Below, in pieces: positions 41,761 to 52,700 of a stretch of 64,000 bases of DNA (the first letter of the stretch is position 1; each line of letters begins with the position of its first letter). A program made the translations under genes and the position numbers. The notes under the pieces are model-generated. The model had not been told where the DNA came from. It saw only the letters and a program-made list of their open reading frames with translations, and did not search any database. Origin of the DNA: Amoebophrya sp. A120. Its lineage: Eukaryota; Sar; Dinophyceae; Syndiniales; Amoebophryaceae. The stretch lies in assembly GCA_905178155.1 (NCBI GenBank), contig CAJINV010000003.1, positions 7,266,372 to 7,330,371 of the forward strand, given 5' to 3'.

Positions 41761-44700
41761 TTAGCTTGTGACGATGCGACGTGCCGTTTTTGGCCTGGGC
41801 AACCGTGTTGATTTTGCGAGGATAGAGCTACTGCTTGTGCTCGAATTCGTCTGCTCGATAACTCCGCGATAGGAGGCGATTGGGAAGCAGACATTTGCGT
41901 CGCTCGGCAGCTCAGGGCAGCACAGGCGAAGATATTCTGTCTCTACCGCTTCGCCTTGTGAGGCGCCGGGCATCTCCTGTCGCACGGCGATTACTTTCAC
42001 CAAGAGTTTCCCCTGGGCTCCCATTCCGGTCATAATAAACTCGTGGTTCAGCCCGCCACCCGCAAACTTCTTGATATCCTGCGTACTGATGGACGACGAG
42101 GAGGAGCCTCCTCCACCACCTGCATATTGTGATAAAATTATCTTTCTCCTGATCTCACGGGATTCCGATTGCGCCCTCACACGGGACCGCTCGTCCCTCT
42201 TTTCAAAAGATGAGATGAACATGAACAGATGAAGTACTACACAAGAACTCCCGGAAGAGCGTGGATGAGCATTTTTCTCCTGGTGGGACCTGTTATACCT
42301 GTACCTCAATACATCATGTTTCTTCGTAGCTTTAGATTTAGTCGACAAACGGACGCCAAGGCAATCAAAATCATCGTAAAACCATTTTTGGTACTGCTTC
42401 TGCCGGTGCGCTGGAAGATTTTGTCGAGTGTTTCCTGAGGAAAGACCTCTCTGAGCTCCTGCGCAAAGTCGGTGAAGTCGCGCCGCAGGGGGCGGTTGAT
42501 TGCAACTCTCTTGACGCGATCGATGATCGCCTGGTCCACAGTCTCGATGCGTCCCAAGTTTTGGTTGTTGATCCACCCGTCTAGCGTGTTCAGGTTGGGC
42601 CCTCGTGCCGAGTTAATGATCATTGGGATGCTACTATCGGAGGAGCCCGCGCTTGAGGCTCCCGAGCCATGCACCCGCTCTCCGGGCCCGCCGGACGTGC
42701 CACCGCCAACGAGATCCAGTGCACCGGTGAGGGACGCCCCATTTAGACTGAGGCCGTTAGGCATGCTCAAGCCGGGGAGGTTGAAAATGGACTTCTCTGG
42801 CATTGCACTGGCCACGCTGGCAGGAGCCTGTGGAGGGACCGTCACACCACTGGCGCCGGCTGCTGCGCCCGCGGAAGACGAGGACGCAGGCGTTGCTTGA
42901 TCATACGAAGCGTAGCTTGAGGAGCTCGCAGGGAGCTGATCTCCTGGCAACGGTAGACTTGACGATGAGTAGAAGTTCTGCTGCGCGAAAGACGCTCCCG
43001 CGCCGGATGACGCTCTGCTTGCGTTTCCCCCGAAATGTTGTGGAACCTTTTTGATGTCACCAATCTTTAAAAAAAAAACTGATGGGATGAAACCTCAAAC
43101 ACAGTTAGGAACAACTACGAACAGACGCACTACATACTCGCGGAAGTTCTAGCTTTGTCTGCTATGGCCAATCTCAAGTTCAATAGGCTTATAGCTCAGG
43201 AAGAGACAAATACAAAGCTCTACTGCCACCTCTAGGTGAGCGTGAGGCCTTGTATCTAATCCTATGCTTTTTGCGCGAGGAGGTGGGCATGCCTACTGCA
43301 ACATACACCGCGGCCATTAACAGCATCTTCGCAACCAAGCTACTTTGGTTTGGATGTTGATTTAGATTTCGATCCATACGCAAAAAAAGGTAGAAAGATC
43401 TATACTCACAGTTACAGATGCTTCTTACTGAGCCAGAAGGGGCGACGACCACGCCAGCACCGGATGGTAGGATTGTCTGCTCGAATTCGGCTGGTGTCGA
43501 ACCTGCTGCTCCTCCGCCGTCTCCGCTGGTCGCAGCGCGCAGCTCTCGCCTGCGTTCTCGTTCACGCGCCGCGGCGGCCGAAGCGCTCGGGGAGCCCCCT
43601 TCCATCCCAATAGTTACATCCATGCCGGGAAACATGTTTGTCGTAGGGTGTCCAGGAAGCCTGAGAGATCAAAGAAGAGGTATCTTCCAAACAGGAGTGT
43701 AGATAATTCATTAGAAATGAGTCTCACTGTGAGCAAAAATAATCCGCGAGGAAGATGTCAGTGTACATATAAGCATAGCTCTAAACCATAACCAACTGCC
43801 GTGCTGAAGTTGATCGAGCATTACGCATCGTGCTGGCTCGTCCAGCTGTACGCAACATTGCCATCAAATATCAGATCTTTGCCTGTTTCAAAACTACCTG
43901 CGTCTCACAGGGAGGTGGGTCCAAGTGCGGTGACTACTGCAGCACGAAAAAAAAACACATGGAGGGCGAAGGATACATCACTATCACGACTCGGACTCGA
44001 CTGAGAGGAACAGGAACAACATCAAGAACTCAATTCGAATACAACTTCTGAGTGATAGATTTCCTTCATGATTACTCTTGCAGACCTTGTCTTTTGATTC
44101 TGATTCGAGTAGACATACGTGTCACCACAGCAACGATCCAGGTAAGATATTATGGTGAACTATCTCAAGGTGCACGAAAAAAGACCACGGACGCGACGGA
44201 TAGAATCCTTCGCCAGTGCGAAAAAATGGGATGAAGATGAACCCTACTATTAAATCATGCTATTTGTAGTAGCTCAACGGCGACGAGTTGTACAGCAAAC
44301 GCAAAATGAAAGCAGAACATATAGATAGGTACCTTGTATGCTCAACGCCTCCCAGCATGTTGGTTTCGAATCCAACAGCCTCATGCTCCTGGTCCGGTTT
44401 TGTCTGGAACGTGTTCACGGGCTCGGGAAGCCGGTCCATATAATCGCCGTACGTATCCGGATCGGCCCCCAGATCGACCATCAACCGATGAGGGGCTCGG
44501 ACTCCGGATCGGGAACTCGGAGGAGCGCTGTTGTTGACCACCAGACAGGACAATACATTCATAAAGCAGAACTGAGTTGTTGTACACGCAGCGCGAGCGA
44601 TGCCAGCGAGTGGCGTCTTTTTCATCTACACGTATCTATCAGAACCACTGCTGGAACCAAGAAGAGGACCACGTGGTCATATTTCAACATTGACAAAAAA

Positions 44701-46266
44701 ATTATTTATGTATGACGTTCACTGTCCCTCTGACACACACAAAGAACAACACAGATCAGTAGAAGGACGAGCACATCAAATGCCAAGTATTCAGCACTAG
44801 AAAATCCGTACGCCTCGCCCTCTGGCCTCTTCGTGATCTCGCGGGGCGGTCCCAGCGTGTAGTCCGGTGTCTTTTTGTTGCTGCTACCCCGTTTAGCCCC
44901 GTGGTTGGTGCCGGTACCAGTTCGGTACGTGGCGAGCGTGTCCGGCGATCCGCCGAACCTTACCGCTGCATTGGGCGAGCCCCGCTGCAAATGCGGACTG
45001 TATTGACTTGCGCTGCTGGTTGCAGACGAACCCTGATTGAAGATGATTTCAAATACAAATTCTTCTAAACAAGCTATAGCGACGTATCAGCACACGTAAT
45101 CCTCGTCTATCAGTAAAATACGGACGTCGAGTAATTAATTGTGTGATAAAAACTGTTCAAGCTGAAACCTTCCATGCCTAATTCAGAATTATGCGTTTGC
45201 GCGTGCCACTCGCACACATCCAAATTCACGCAAGTAAAACACTTTGCGTCCTTTTCGGTGGTGAATAACATTCTACAGCAGCGTATCCTGGACGACATGT
45301 ATACTTTCTTCATTTCAACTGGTGTACATCGAAAATGATTCCACCACGATGATGCATTTCTGTTGAACTCAGTACTTAAAAAACTACTTCATCAGGTATT
45401 GGTGTAGCAAGTTGTAGCTCTACGTACTTGCTTCATCGCAGGTAAAACATCCTTTATGACTGCTAAACACCGCAACCGCAAACACGATTATGTCCATCAT
45501 GTAGTCATACCATAGCTGAAGGCTGCAATGCTTGTGGCGCTGGGTTAAATGACGTTTTGTTATTCGTTGATGAAACCGACCCTCCTCCCGCGCTGAAGCC
45601 CATCAGCGGCGGAGCACCGCTTCCCGAAGCATTCACCATTGTCTTCGACGCGACCGCTGGGCTGTTGCTGCTCTTTATCGCGGATGAGGTAGTAAACAAG
45701 CCGGATCCGGCGCCTTGGTCGCCGGGAGAGGACGACGTGAAGGAACTCCGACCACCACCACCAGGCTGGCGCTGCGCTTGCAATATTGGCGACGTCAGCG
45801 AAGATGTGTGCGATGAGGCAGCGATGTTGCTCGTAGAAGTTGCACTTCCTTGGTGCTGGAGATACGAGATCGGAGATCCAGTCGACGACGCCGAGGGCGC
45901 TAGGATGTTGCCTCCTGGCTGAAGCTGCTGATGCGCGCCTCGCTGACTGCCTGCAGTCGAGGAGATGCTGGAAGTAGTTGTCGCTGCAGCAGGAGGCGGT
46001 GGCGACCCGAAGCCCGTGTAAACGCGGAGGTTATTGCTGTCGGGTCCGTGAAACCACGGCTGTAGCCGGAACTGGCCACTGGGCCCAGCGGGAGGTTGCT
46101 GCGGTTGTCGGTTCGTATTAGTACCACTGCTACTGTAGTAGGAACTGTTCATATGTTTTCCACGGCTCTCCTGCGGAGATGAAACGGGCGACGTCTGAAG
46201 GTGAAGGTATCTGCTCTTTTTTGTCACCTGTTCAACGCCGCTACCCGACGGCCCCGCGAGGCGCAT
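41761..46266 (-). CDS. Long Ser/Gly-rich protein, about seven exons, family unknown
   Basis: Exons chained by matching phases: 46,266-45,511; 45,032-44,798; about 44,528-44,333; 43,936-43,898; 43,660-43,429; 43,064-42,395; 42,119-41,761. About 830 residues. The first exon is Ser/Gln/Gly-rich (starts MRLAGPSGSGVEQVTKKSRY). The third has PHRLMVDLGADPDTYGDYMD. The fifth contains a charged run (AAARERERRRELRAATSG). The sixth and seventh hold the most ordered parts: IGDIKKVPQHFGG, GWINNQNLGRIETVDQAIID, DFTDFAQELREVFPQETLD and FAGGGLNHEFIMTG...KLLVKVIAVRQEMPG. I recognise no family. The junction between exons 2 and 3 is odd: in-phase joining needs GT...CA (or TG...AG). The start is uncertain because an AG precedes the ATG and a strong GTAAGC donor lies 110 nt upstream. 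It could also be two genes. Confidence 0.55.
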
Positions 46267-47305
46267 CTGGAGTTGGAGTTGGTACTGGTGCCCAGCACAG
46301 GGGCACTTGTACGTATGTTGACTTCCAAAGCCGAAGAACGCAATGGCGGGGAGCAGAAAATGCTTACGTCTAGCAAGAACGGCACCAACCTTCTCCGTCG
46401 TTCGCGTCGTCGGTGCCGAAAGTTGTAGTGGGCGGTTCTGTCCGTTACTAAAAGTGCGATCCTAATCGCAGCCGCCACTGTTGACGCATTTCCGGCTTAG
46501 CAACAAAGCGAGAACAAAAGCCTCGATCTCCTCGTGTTTTGTCACCATTTACACCGACCCAGGAGCGCTACACGCCTCATATTTTTCACTTGTCATTCAT
46601 CTTATGGGAGAATCTGAGAACCATTTGTTCACAGCTACGGCAACCTCAAGGACCTAATCACTACATACTTCCGACATGCTTATCCATGTCCAAACTACAA
46701 AATTTCTTTGTGACGATACTTGGTCCGCGACCAGAAAGTCCAACTTGCAGCACCCAGCTCAACATCTACTTCAACTTCATAGCCGCGAAACATACTATCT
46801 CGACGACGACGACGACAACGACAATGTCCAAAAATTTCGTCCTCTGTTTGCTCGAGTTTACTGCTGTGAAGGCAAAGAAATGATCATAAATAAACAAATT
46901 CGCTCATTCGATCATCTTGTTGCTTCGCCTCGGTCACAACGTCCGTTAGGAAGGATATCAATAACCACAAGATGCGGATGTAGTACATGCACATTTCAAC
47001 TCTAGCAGGAAAGATCTGCACCCGCTGCTGCTCTACAACCTTCGCATCAACGACCAATACTCACGAACATTGGATTTCCGCCCGCTTCCGCGATCAATGT
47101 CACCAGCATTATTGAATTATAACAGAGGTATCGTTTTCTGTTGGATGTCGCTCCTTGGCGATCGTCGTTTGATGGTTCGTCTGCTACTAGGTAGGAAAAG
47201 CCGTCCTCTGCTGGTGGTGGCGAGGGCGGCCACGCAGGGGCATGAAGTTTTTTGATGCATGAAAGCGTTGGCTTTGGGAAAAATAAAATAAATACAACTG
47301 CCAGA
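46267..47305. other. Intergenic stretch, possibly with a 5' exon
   Basis: The part from 46,380 to 46,480 could be an upstream exon of the Ser-rich gene (reads VPFLLD before a GTAAGC donor), without an ATG that I can support. A short CGA/ACGACG-rich run lies at about 46,800-46,825. The rest shows no coding signal; the right end is the 3' flank of the thioredoxin gene. Confidence 0.35.
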
Positions 47306-47868
47306 TCAGTTTTGCTTCTTTGCCATGGAGTCAAGAACTTCCTTCAAGCCACCAGGCTGGAAGCCGCGAAACTGCTGAATCTCCTTCCCATCCTTGTACA
47401 CTTTGAACGTTGGCATCGACTTGATGTCCGCTCGGAAAGCTACTTCTTTGGCCTGATCAACATCAACTTTTGCAAACTTCCACCCCTTCTCGTCATATTC
47501 TTCTGACAACTTCCCGTAAGGAACTGCGCACATTCGACAGGGTGGACACCACGTGGCGTAAAAGTCTACGACAACCTGGATGCGTTGTATTTGAGTGCAA
47601 ACTAAAACTTCTATCTTTTTGTTTTTCATTTTCAATGAAATATGAATATGATCATGGACACACCCTCTCCGTGCACGTGCTGCGAAGTACCACATTCTCT
47701 TCCAAAAAGAGCACATCATGACCTACGTTAATTCATGAAAAAGTTTCATCTTCGTAGTACCTGGTTGTTTTCCTTCAGGAATGCGCTCCACTGGCCGACG
47801 CTCTCGATGCTTGTTATCTTATGGTTTTCGTACACTGGGAACGGCCCTCTATTCGTGATACGACTCAT
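47306..47868 (-). CDS. Thioredoxin, two exons
   Basis: Exon 1 47,868-47,761 (ATG, MSRITNRGPFPVYENHKITS) and exon 2 47,575-47,306 are joined in phase 0 over a 185-nt GT-AG intron, giving 125 residues, a normal size for a single thioredoxin domain. The fold is clear: VVVDFYATWCPPCR with the active-site pair Cys-Pro-Pro-Cys, KFAKVDVDQ, then SMPTFKVYKDGKEI with the cis-proline. The active site WCPPCR departs from the common WCGPC; Pro at the first variable position is seen in some thioredoxin-like proteins and changes the redox potential. Known role of the family: disulfide exchange. A hydrophobic exon at about 48,293-48,217 (MMDVLFMVLDFMSEYKWYLL, then ILGWI) could splice in phase to an acceptor just before the ATG and add a membrane anchor. 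Confidence 0.9.
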
Positions 47869-47871
47869 CAC

Positions 47872-48293
47872 CTGCGACACCAGAGATATGCAATACGAGA
47901 ATCGCGCCCCCGCCGTCCCTACATTGTTTGTTAGTCTTCCTTGCAAAAAGATATTTCGCACAACCGCACAGTCCCTGGAAGTGCGAAGTTTGTCTGTGCA
48001 ACTCCGGTTGCAAATGTGTTGGTCCAGGATAAACTCTTACTCATGCGCTTCGACCCGCGTGTATGTGTAATATCTGAATTCATGATAGATTGCAGCTCTT
48101 GTTTTCCAGGACCACAAGCACAACACGACAAGAAAATCATTCCTAAAATGCAAAATTTGAACAATGAAAAATGAAAATTTGAAGCCGGCGGGGGCGACGC
48201 GTAGCTGTATTGCATAACGATCCAGCCCAAGATTAGCAAATACCACTTATATTCGGACATAAAGTCCAACACCATGAAAAGGACGTCCATCAT
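47872..48293 (-). other. Possible membrane-anchor exon upstream of the thioredoxin
   Basis: ATG ATG at 48,293 opens a frame with one strong hydrophobic segment (YKWYLLILGWIVM). A GT at 48,216 (ATC-GTTATG) would end the exon in phase 0, and the stretch TCTCTGGTGTCGCAG at about 47,872 would be the acceptor, so that ILGWI is followed by VMSRITNR of the thioredoxin. The hydrophobic piece could instead be the first exon of a separate small protein; no other continuation was found. Confidence 0.35.
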
Positions 48294-48689
48294 TCTGTCG
48301 CGCTGCGGTCGTTAGAGCCAAGATGAACGGGTTCTACGCTGTGACACTGGCACTGCAGCAGCTGGGAGATAGCCACTATTCACCTTTGGCTTTGCCGCGG
48401 CGCGTCCAGCTCCTGAGCTGTTATTGCACTGCGCAAGCACAAGGTACTTCAAGTATTGATTCTACTTCTTGTCGATAAAACAAAAACACCGACCCACCGC
48501 TGGTACAACCCATGTACTTAAATATACTGTTGCTTTTAAATCTTATGTGCGGGGAAACCTTCGTAATCTGTATCTCCGCTTTGGTCCCTACCACGACACC
48601 AGCGATGGCCTGTTCTACTGGTCTAGGGGGGCTAGGCCATGACGCTTGCAATTTGCAACAACAATTTGTGTACGTCTGAAACACCAATG

Positions 48690-49172
48690 TGCTTTTTAAG
48701 GTGACCTTGTTCTAGATCTTCTGATCAGTGTTGTCTTTCGTGAACTTACACTCGAATCTCGAGGCTGACGCTGTTGTTCACACGAAGTGAATGCGGGGAG
48801 AAGAACAGGACTTCAGGTGCGTGAAGGAGATACTTCACGCAGTCGAAGGCTCATTCAGTTTTTGTGATTCTTTGTTCGAAACTCTTTAACAGAGTGCTAC
48901 TCAATAATAGTGGCTTGAGCCACGATAGTCACACGGGTTCATTGGGAAGGAGTTGATGTTGATGTTGATTGAAACAGAGAAAACACTCAAAGAAGCAAAC
49001 AACGATTTGTATTGCATTTCTCTCGAGCAGATAAAAGTTTACATGAAGAAAAGCTTCCGAGTTTTGATTCTCATAAAACAATTGTCCGACTTTTATCTCT
49101 CGATCACTCGAACTTCGATTTCAGTTCTCTCCCGACAACACTGATTTGAAGATGCTATAACACATATTCACA
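48690..49172 (-). repeat. 3' LTR of the Copia element
   Basis: 483 bp, the same length as the other copy and about 99% identical by eye. Directly inside it (49,173-49,205) the plus strand is purine-rich (GTGGCCGGGGGGCGGTGAG, then AAAAGAAAAAGAAG). A normal polypurine tract would be purine-rich on the coding (minus) strand at this place, so the expected tract is not seen in its usual form. Confidence 0.93.
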
Positions 49173-49790
49173 GTGGCCGGGGGGCGGTGAGAAAAGAAAA
49201 AGAAGACGAGTGATCCTCCATCCTTCCTGCTCCACGTATTTCCAATCGTGACTGCTTTCCACCAGTGAAACTGAGTTCCAGCTAAATCGTTATCGTCACG
49301 AAGAAAAGTTGCGTCAACTCTCGCTGATCGCCGGATTGAAACAGGTTTCGCGCTTCGTTCCTTTCCACAGGTAACCTTAGTGAACGACGGAACCAAACAC
49401 CCGCTTCGGTTAGAGGTAGGTCCTTTGTAGTTCAAAATCCCAAAATTTCTGGAAAGGCAAAATCGCAAAAGACGCGCACCGGGGACAGAAAATCCTGGCA
49501 CGGTTGCAAAAGAAGTTCTCGGTCAAAAAGAAGACAAACAGGTAGTCGTGCATTTTCTGGATCCTGTCGTCAGAGAAAACGAAACTGATTTCCGGTCCGC
49601 GTGGTAGAGAAAGTTGTCTGAAAAGCGCGGGACTCGGTATTCCAAATGCGTAGCTCGAAACGTTCTTGATCGTACACCACCGTAGACAAAACTGCTGATT
49701 GATATTTGCGGCGGACGAGAAACAGCGGGTCGTTCATTTTTCGTGAGAAATAAAATTTTCATCATACACGTTGTTCAAAATCTTCGATCG
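49173..49790 (-). other. Non-coding 3' part of the Copia element
   Basis: About 620 bp between the pol stop and the 3' LTR. Small open frames are present on the minus strand but none resembles a protein. Such a stretch may hold RNA signals; none can be named. Confidence 0.5.
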
Positions 49791-52700
49791 TTAGATTTCA
49801 GTTTCACTTGGTTTCAACGGCTTTTCCCAGCGGTAGGTACGCTGGAAAACGTACATTTGTCCCAGCGGCATCTGCAGAGAACCGGCAAGCAGCGCGAGGA
49901 ACTCCTGGAGCTTGTGACCCTTGGGGACTTTGGTCAAACAGTCTCCCGGATTCGAAAAATCCGTCACACTTCCAAGTTCCCAACTGCTTCGGAAGTACCA
50001 GTCCTTGCACTTTGCAAGCGGCTTAAAAACTTCCGCGTCGGAGTTGCTGATCACCGACTTGGACATAATCCTGCTGATCGCGCTTTTGGAATCAGACAGG
50101 ATGCAACTCTCCACCTCGAGCTGCCATCGTTGGTACTTCTGCAGGATCATCTCCAACACGGGGATACATTCCGCAAGGACTTCCAACTCCGCGGAGTACG
50201 AACTTCCCTTGACGCCGGAACAGAAAATCGTGTCACTACCGAGGTAGGAGCAACGAATGTGAAACAACTCGAGAGCATCGCACTCTTTGAGTGTCATAAC
50301 GCGTCTCGCCTGTTTCTGTTTCTTCAGGTACTTCTGGAAGTCGTCTTTCGACACGGAGACCACAACGAAGCCTAGTACTGGTCGCATTCGAAGTGCGCTG
50401 GCTGCGGTCGAGTCGTTCTCGTTAGTCGGGATGGCCAGAGCAGAGAAACGTTTTCGCTCACGGCGCGCCGTTTCCGACTTCTGGGAGACAACTTGTGCTT
50501 CTTCAAACGTGAACTGGGAAATTCCACCGGACTTGAAGTCAGCAGCAGCACTTCGGCGAAGGTCAATTTCGCCAGGTGCGTACACTTCCACGCCCTGGAA
50601 ATCACGCACTGCGTCCAACACGTCCTCACAGGCTTGTGCCTCCTCAACGGCGGAAGGAAACTGATAGCTGGCATCCGGGAACATGACGATCATCTCGTCA
50701 GTGTAGGACAAGTCGAACTTGACTCCGGACGTTTGCTGCTTCAGTCGCGAAACGATAGACCCGTGGGCTTCAAGCCACCGACGGTCCTTCAATTCGTCCT
50801 TTCCCAGCGCAAGAGCACGAGTGGGGAACTTCGCTTCGATATGGCGACGGCACAGAAACAATAGGGAGCCGCGAATGGCCTTCAGCTTGGACACCTCCTT
50901 CTCGTCCAGCACTTGTTTCTCATCGCCATCGAACTTCACATCGGCCGCATCCAACTCGGCGATCTTGTGGCTCATGTTGGTGTCGATGCAGTTGCCGTCT
51001 TCGTCGTATTTGATGTAGATGCCCGTATATATCAACCCATCTCGTGCGTCAGACCACGCTTCGAGTTGAAAACGGTCTTTCATCTGTCGCGAGAAGTCTG
51101 CGAAGTCCTCCTCACTGCCGGCGAAGAGGAGATCATCGACGTGCAAGCACGCCTTCGAGTGACCTTTCACGAAGCAGCATGGTGATTCTGGCGTGGACCG
51201 ATACCCGATGGATTCGAGGAACTGGCTGATGGTTCGAAACCAAAGCAAAGCCGCTTCCCGTAATCCGTATAAACTGATGTTCATACAGATTATAGTCGAC
51301 TTGTCAATCCCAAAATTGGATTTTAGCGCTGTCAACACATCGTTTTGCACGATGTTCGCCGGGAAGGTGAACTTCGGACGGTTCTCCAGTCGAAACCTCA
51401 GGTTGCGTAAAAACGCCCGCGGAACGTCGCCGCTTTTCACCACGCGTCGTCCGCGAACATGACGGAGCGAGTTCAAAATCAGGTTGATATCATACTCGCC
51501 CACCGTAGGACTTTCTGCTGTCGCTGAAACTGAACTGCGGTGTCCGCCGGGTACGACCCGAATAGCGACCTTAAAGTGGAACGGTGTAACCAACTTTAAG
51601 TCACATATTGCTCTGCCGGGAAGTACGCGCTCGGAGGAGCACAGCATGCCGGGACGATAGATCTCGACTAGCCCGTCGTCAAACATGCTTTTCCACTCTT
51701 TCAGATGCGCGGCGACAAGAAGCTTCGGGATGTTGAGACCAGTAGGCGACTCGACAAACGAGTGATCGCAATCCGGCCACTTCATGGCGGCTACCAGTTT
51801 CTTCACGACCTCGATGTGCTTTGCAACTTTCGGGTCGAATATGGAAATTAGTCCAAGCTCCTCGTAGCTCTTCAGCGGCAACAGCTTCCAGTAGACCAGA
51901 CGCAACACTTTTCCTTTTCCATGCTTTTCCCATTCTTCCTTGCTGTGCACGAAGCGCACTGTGTTCTTGTTCCACACCAGAAGGTGATCCGACTGCAGCT
52001 GGGGGTGTGACAAACCCGCACGAGCTTCCTCAGGAAGATATTCGTCCAGCAGCTCAATGGATTTCGGAACAATTTTCACGCCGTCGCACGAAGGAAAAAG
52101 TGCGTGCTCGAGAAGGCCGCACAACAGGTCTTCTTCTTTTACAACGCCCGCAGGGGTCCGCGACATTAGCTTGTCGAGGGCGCGTCGGTTCGGTCGACTT
52201 GGCAGCTTCATGAATTCGTGCATCTCTTTGAATTCAGCCGGGATTTCTTCAGGCTCGCTGTCTCCTGGTTCTCCCGGTTCGTCATCGACCAAACGTTTCC
52301 ACTCGGTATTCCTTTCCAACCGAGTTTCCAGATTTGCGTGGACAAATTCTGTGATATCTTCAAACAGCGGGTCGTCGACCGAGGAAGCAGCAGCAGCGCC
52401 AATCTGCTCATTTGGATCCTCCACAGCCTCCTTCTCATCGTCGGAAAGCTGGATGTCGTCGTCCTTGTTGATGTTGATATCTCCGATGTCGTCTTTCAGA
52501 AATTCGAATTCAAGATCCTCATCCTCCAGCTGAAGACCATCAGCAGCTACTTGTTTTTGCTTTTTCGAATTTTCTTTGACGTCTTCGGTCCCCGCCCGGG
52601 GGGCTAAAACAAAGAAAGGCGAACCCCCGTCATGGGTAGCTACCCTTGCGGGCTGCATTAACTCAGACTCGTACTCTTTACGGTCAGCAAGGTATTGTTG

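Noticed and set aside
48953-49144. 63-codon plus-strand open frame repeated at 60,335-60,526
   Set aside because: It lies wholly in the LTRs and is repeated only because the LTR is; opposite to the element's coding direction.
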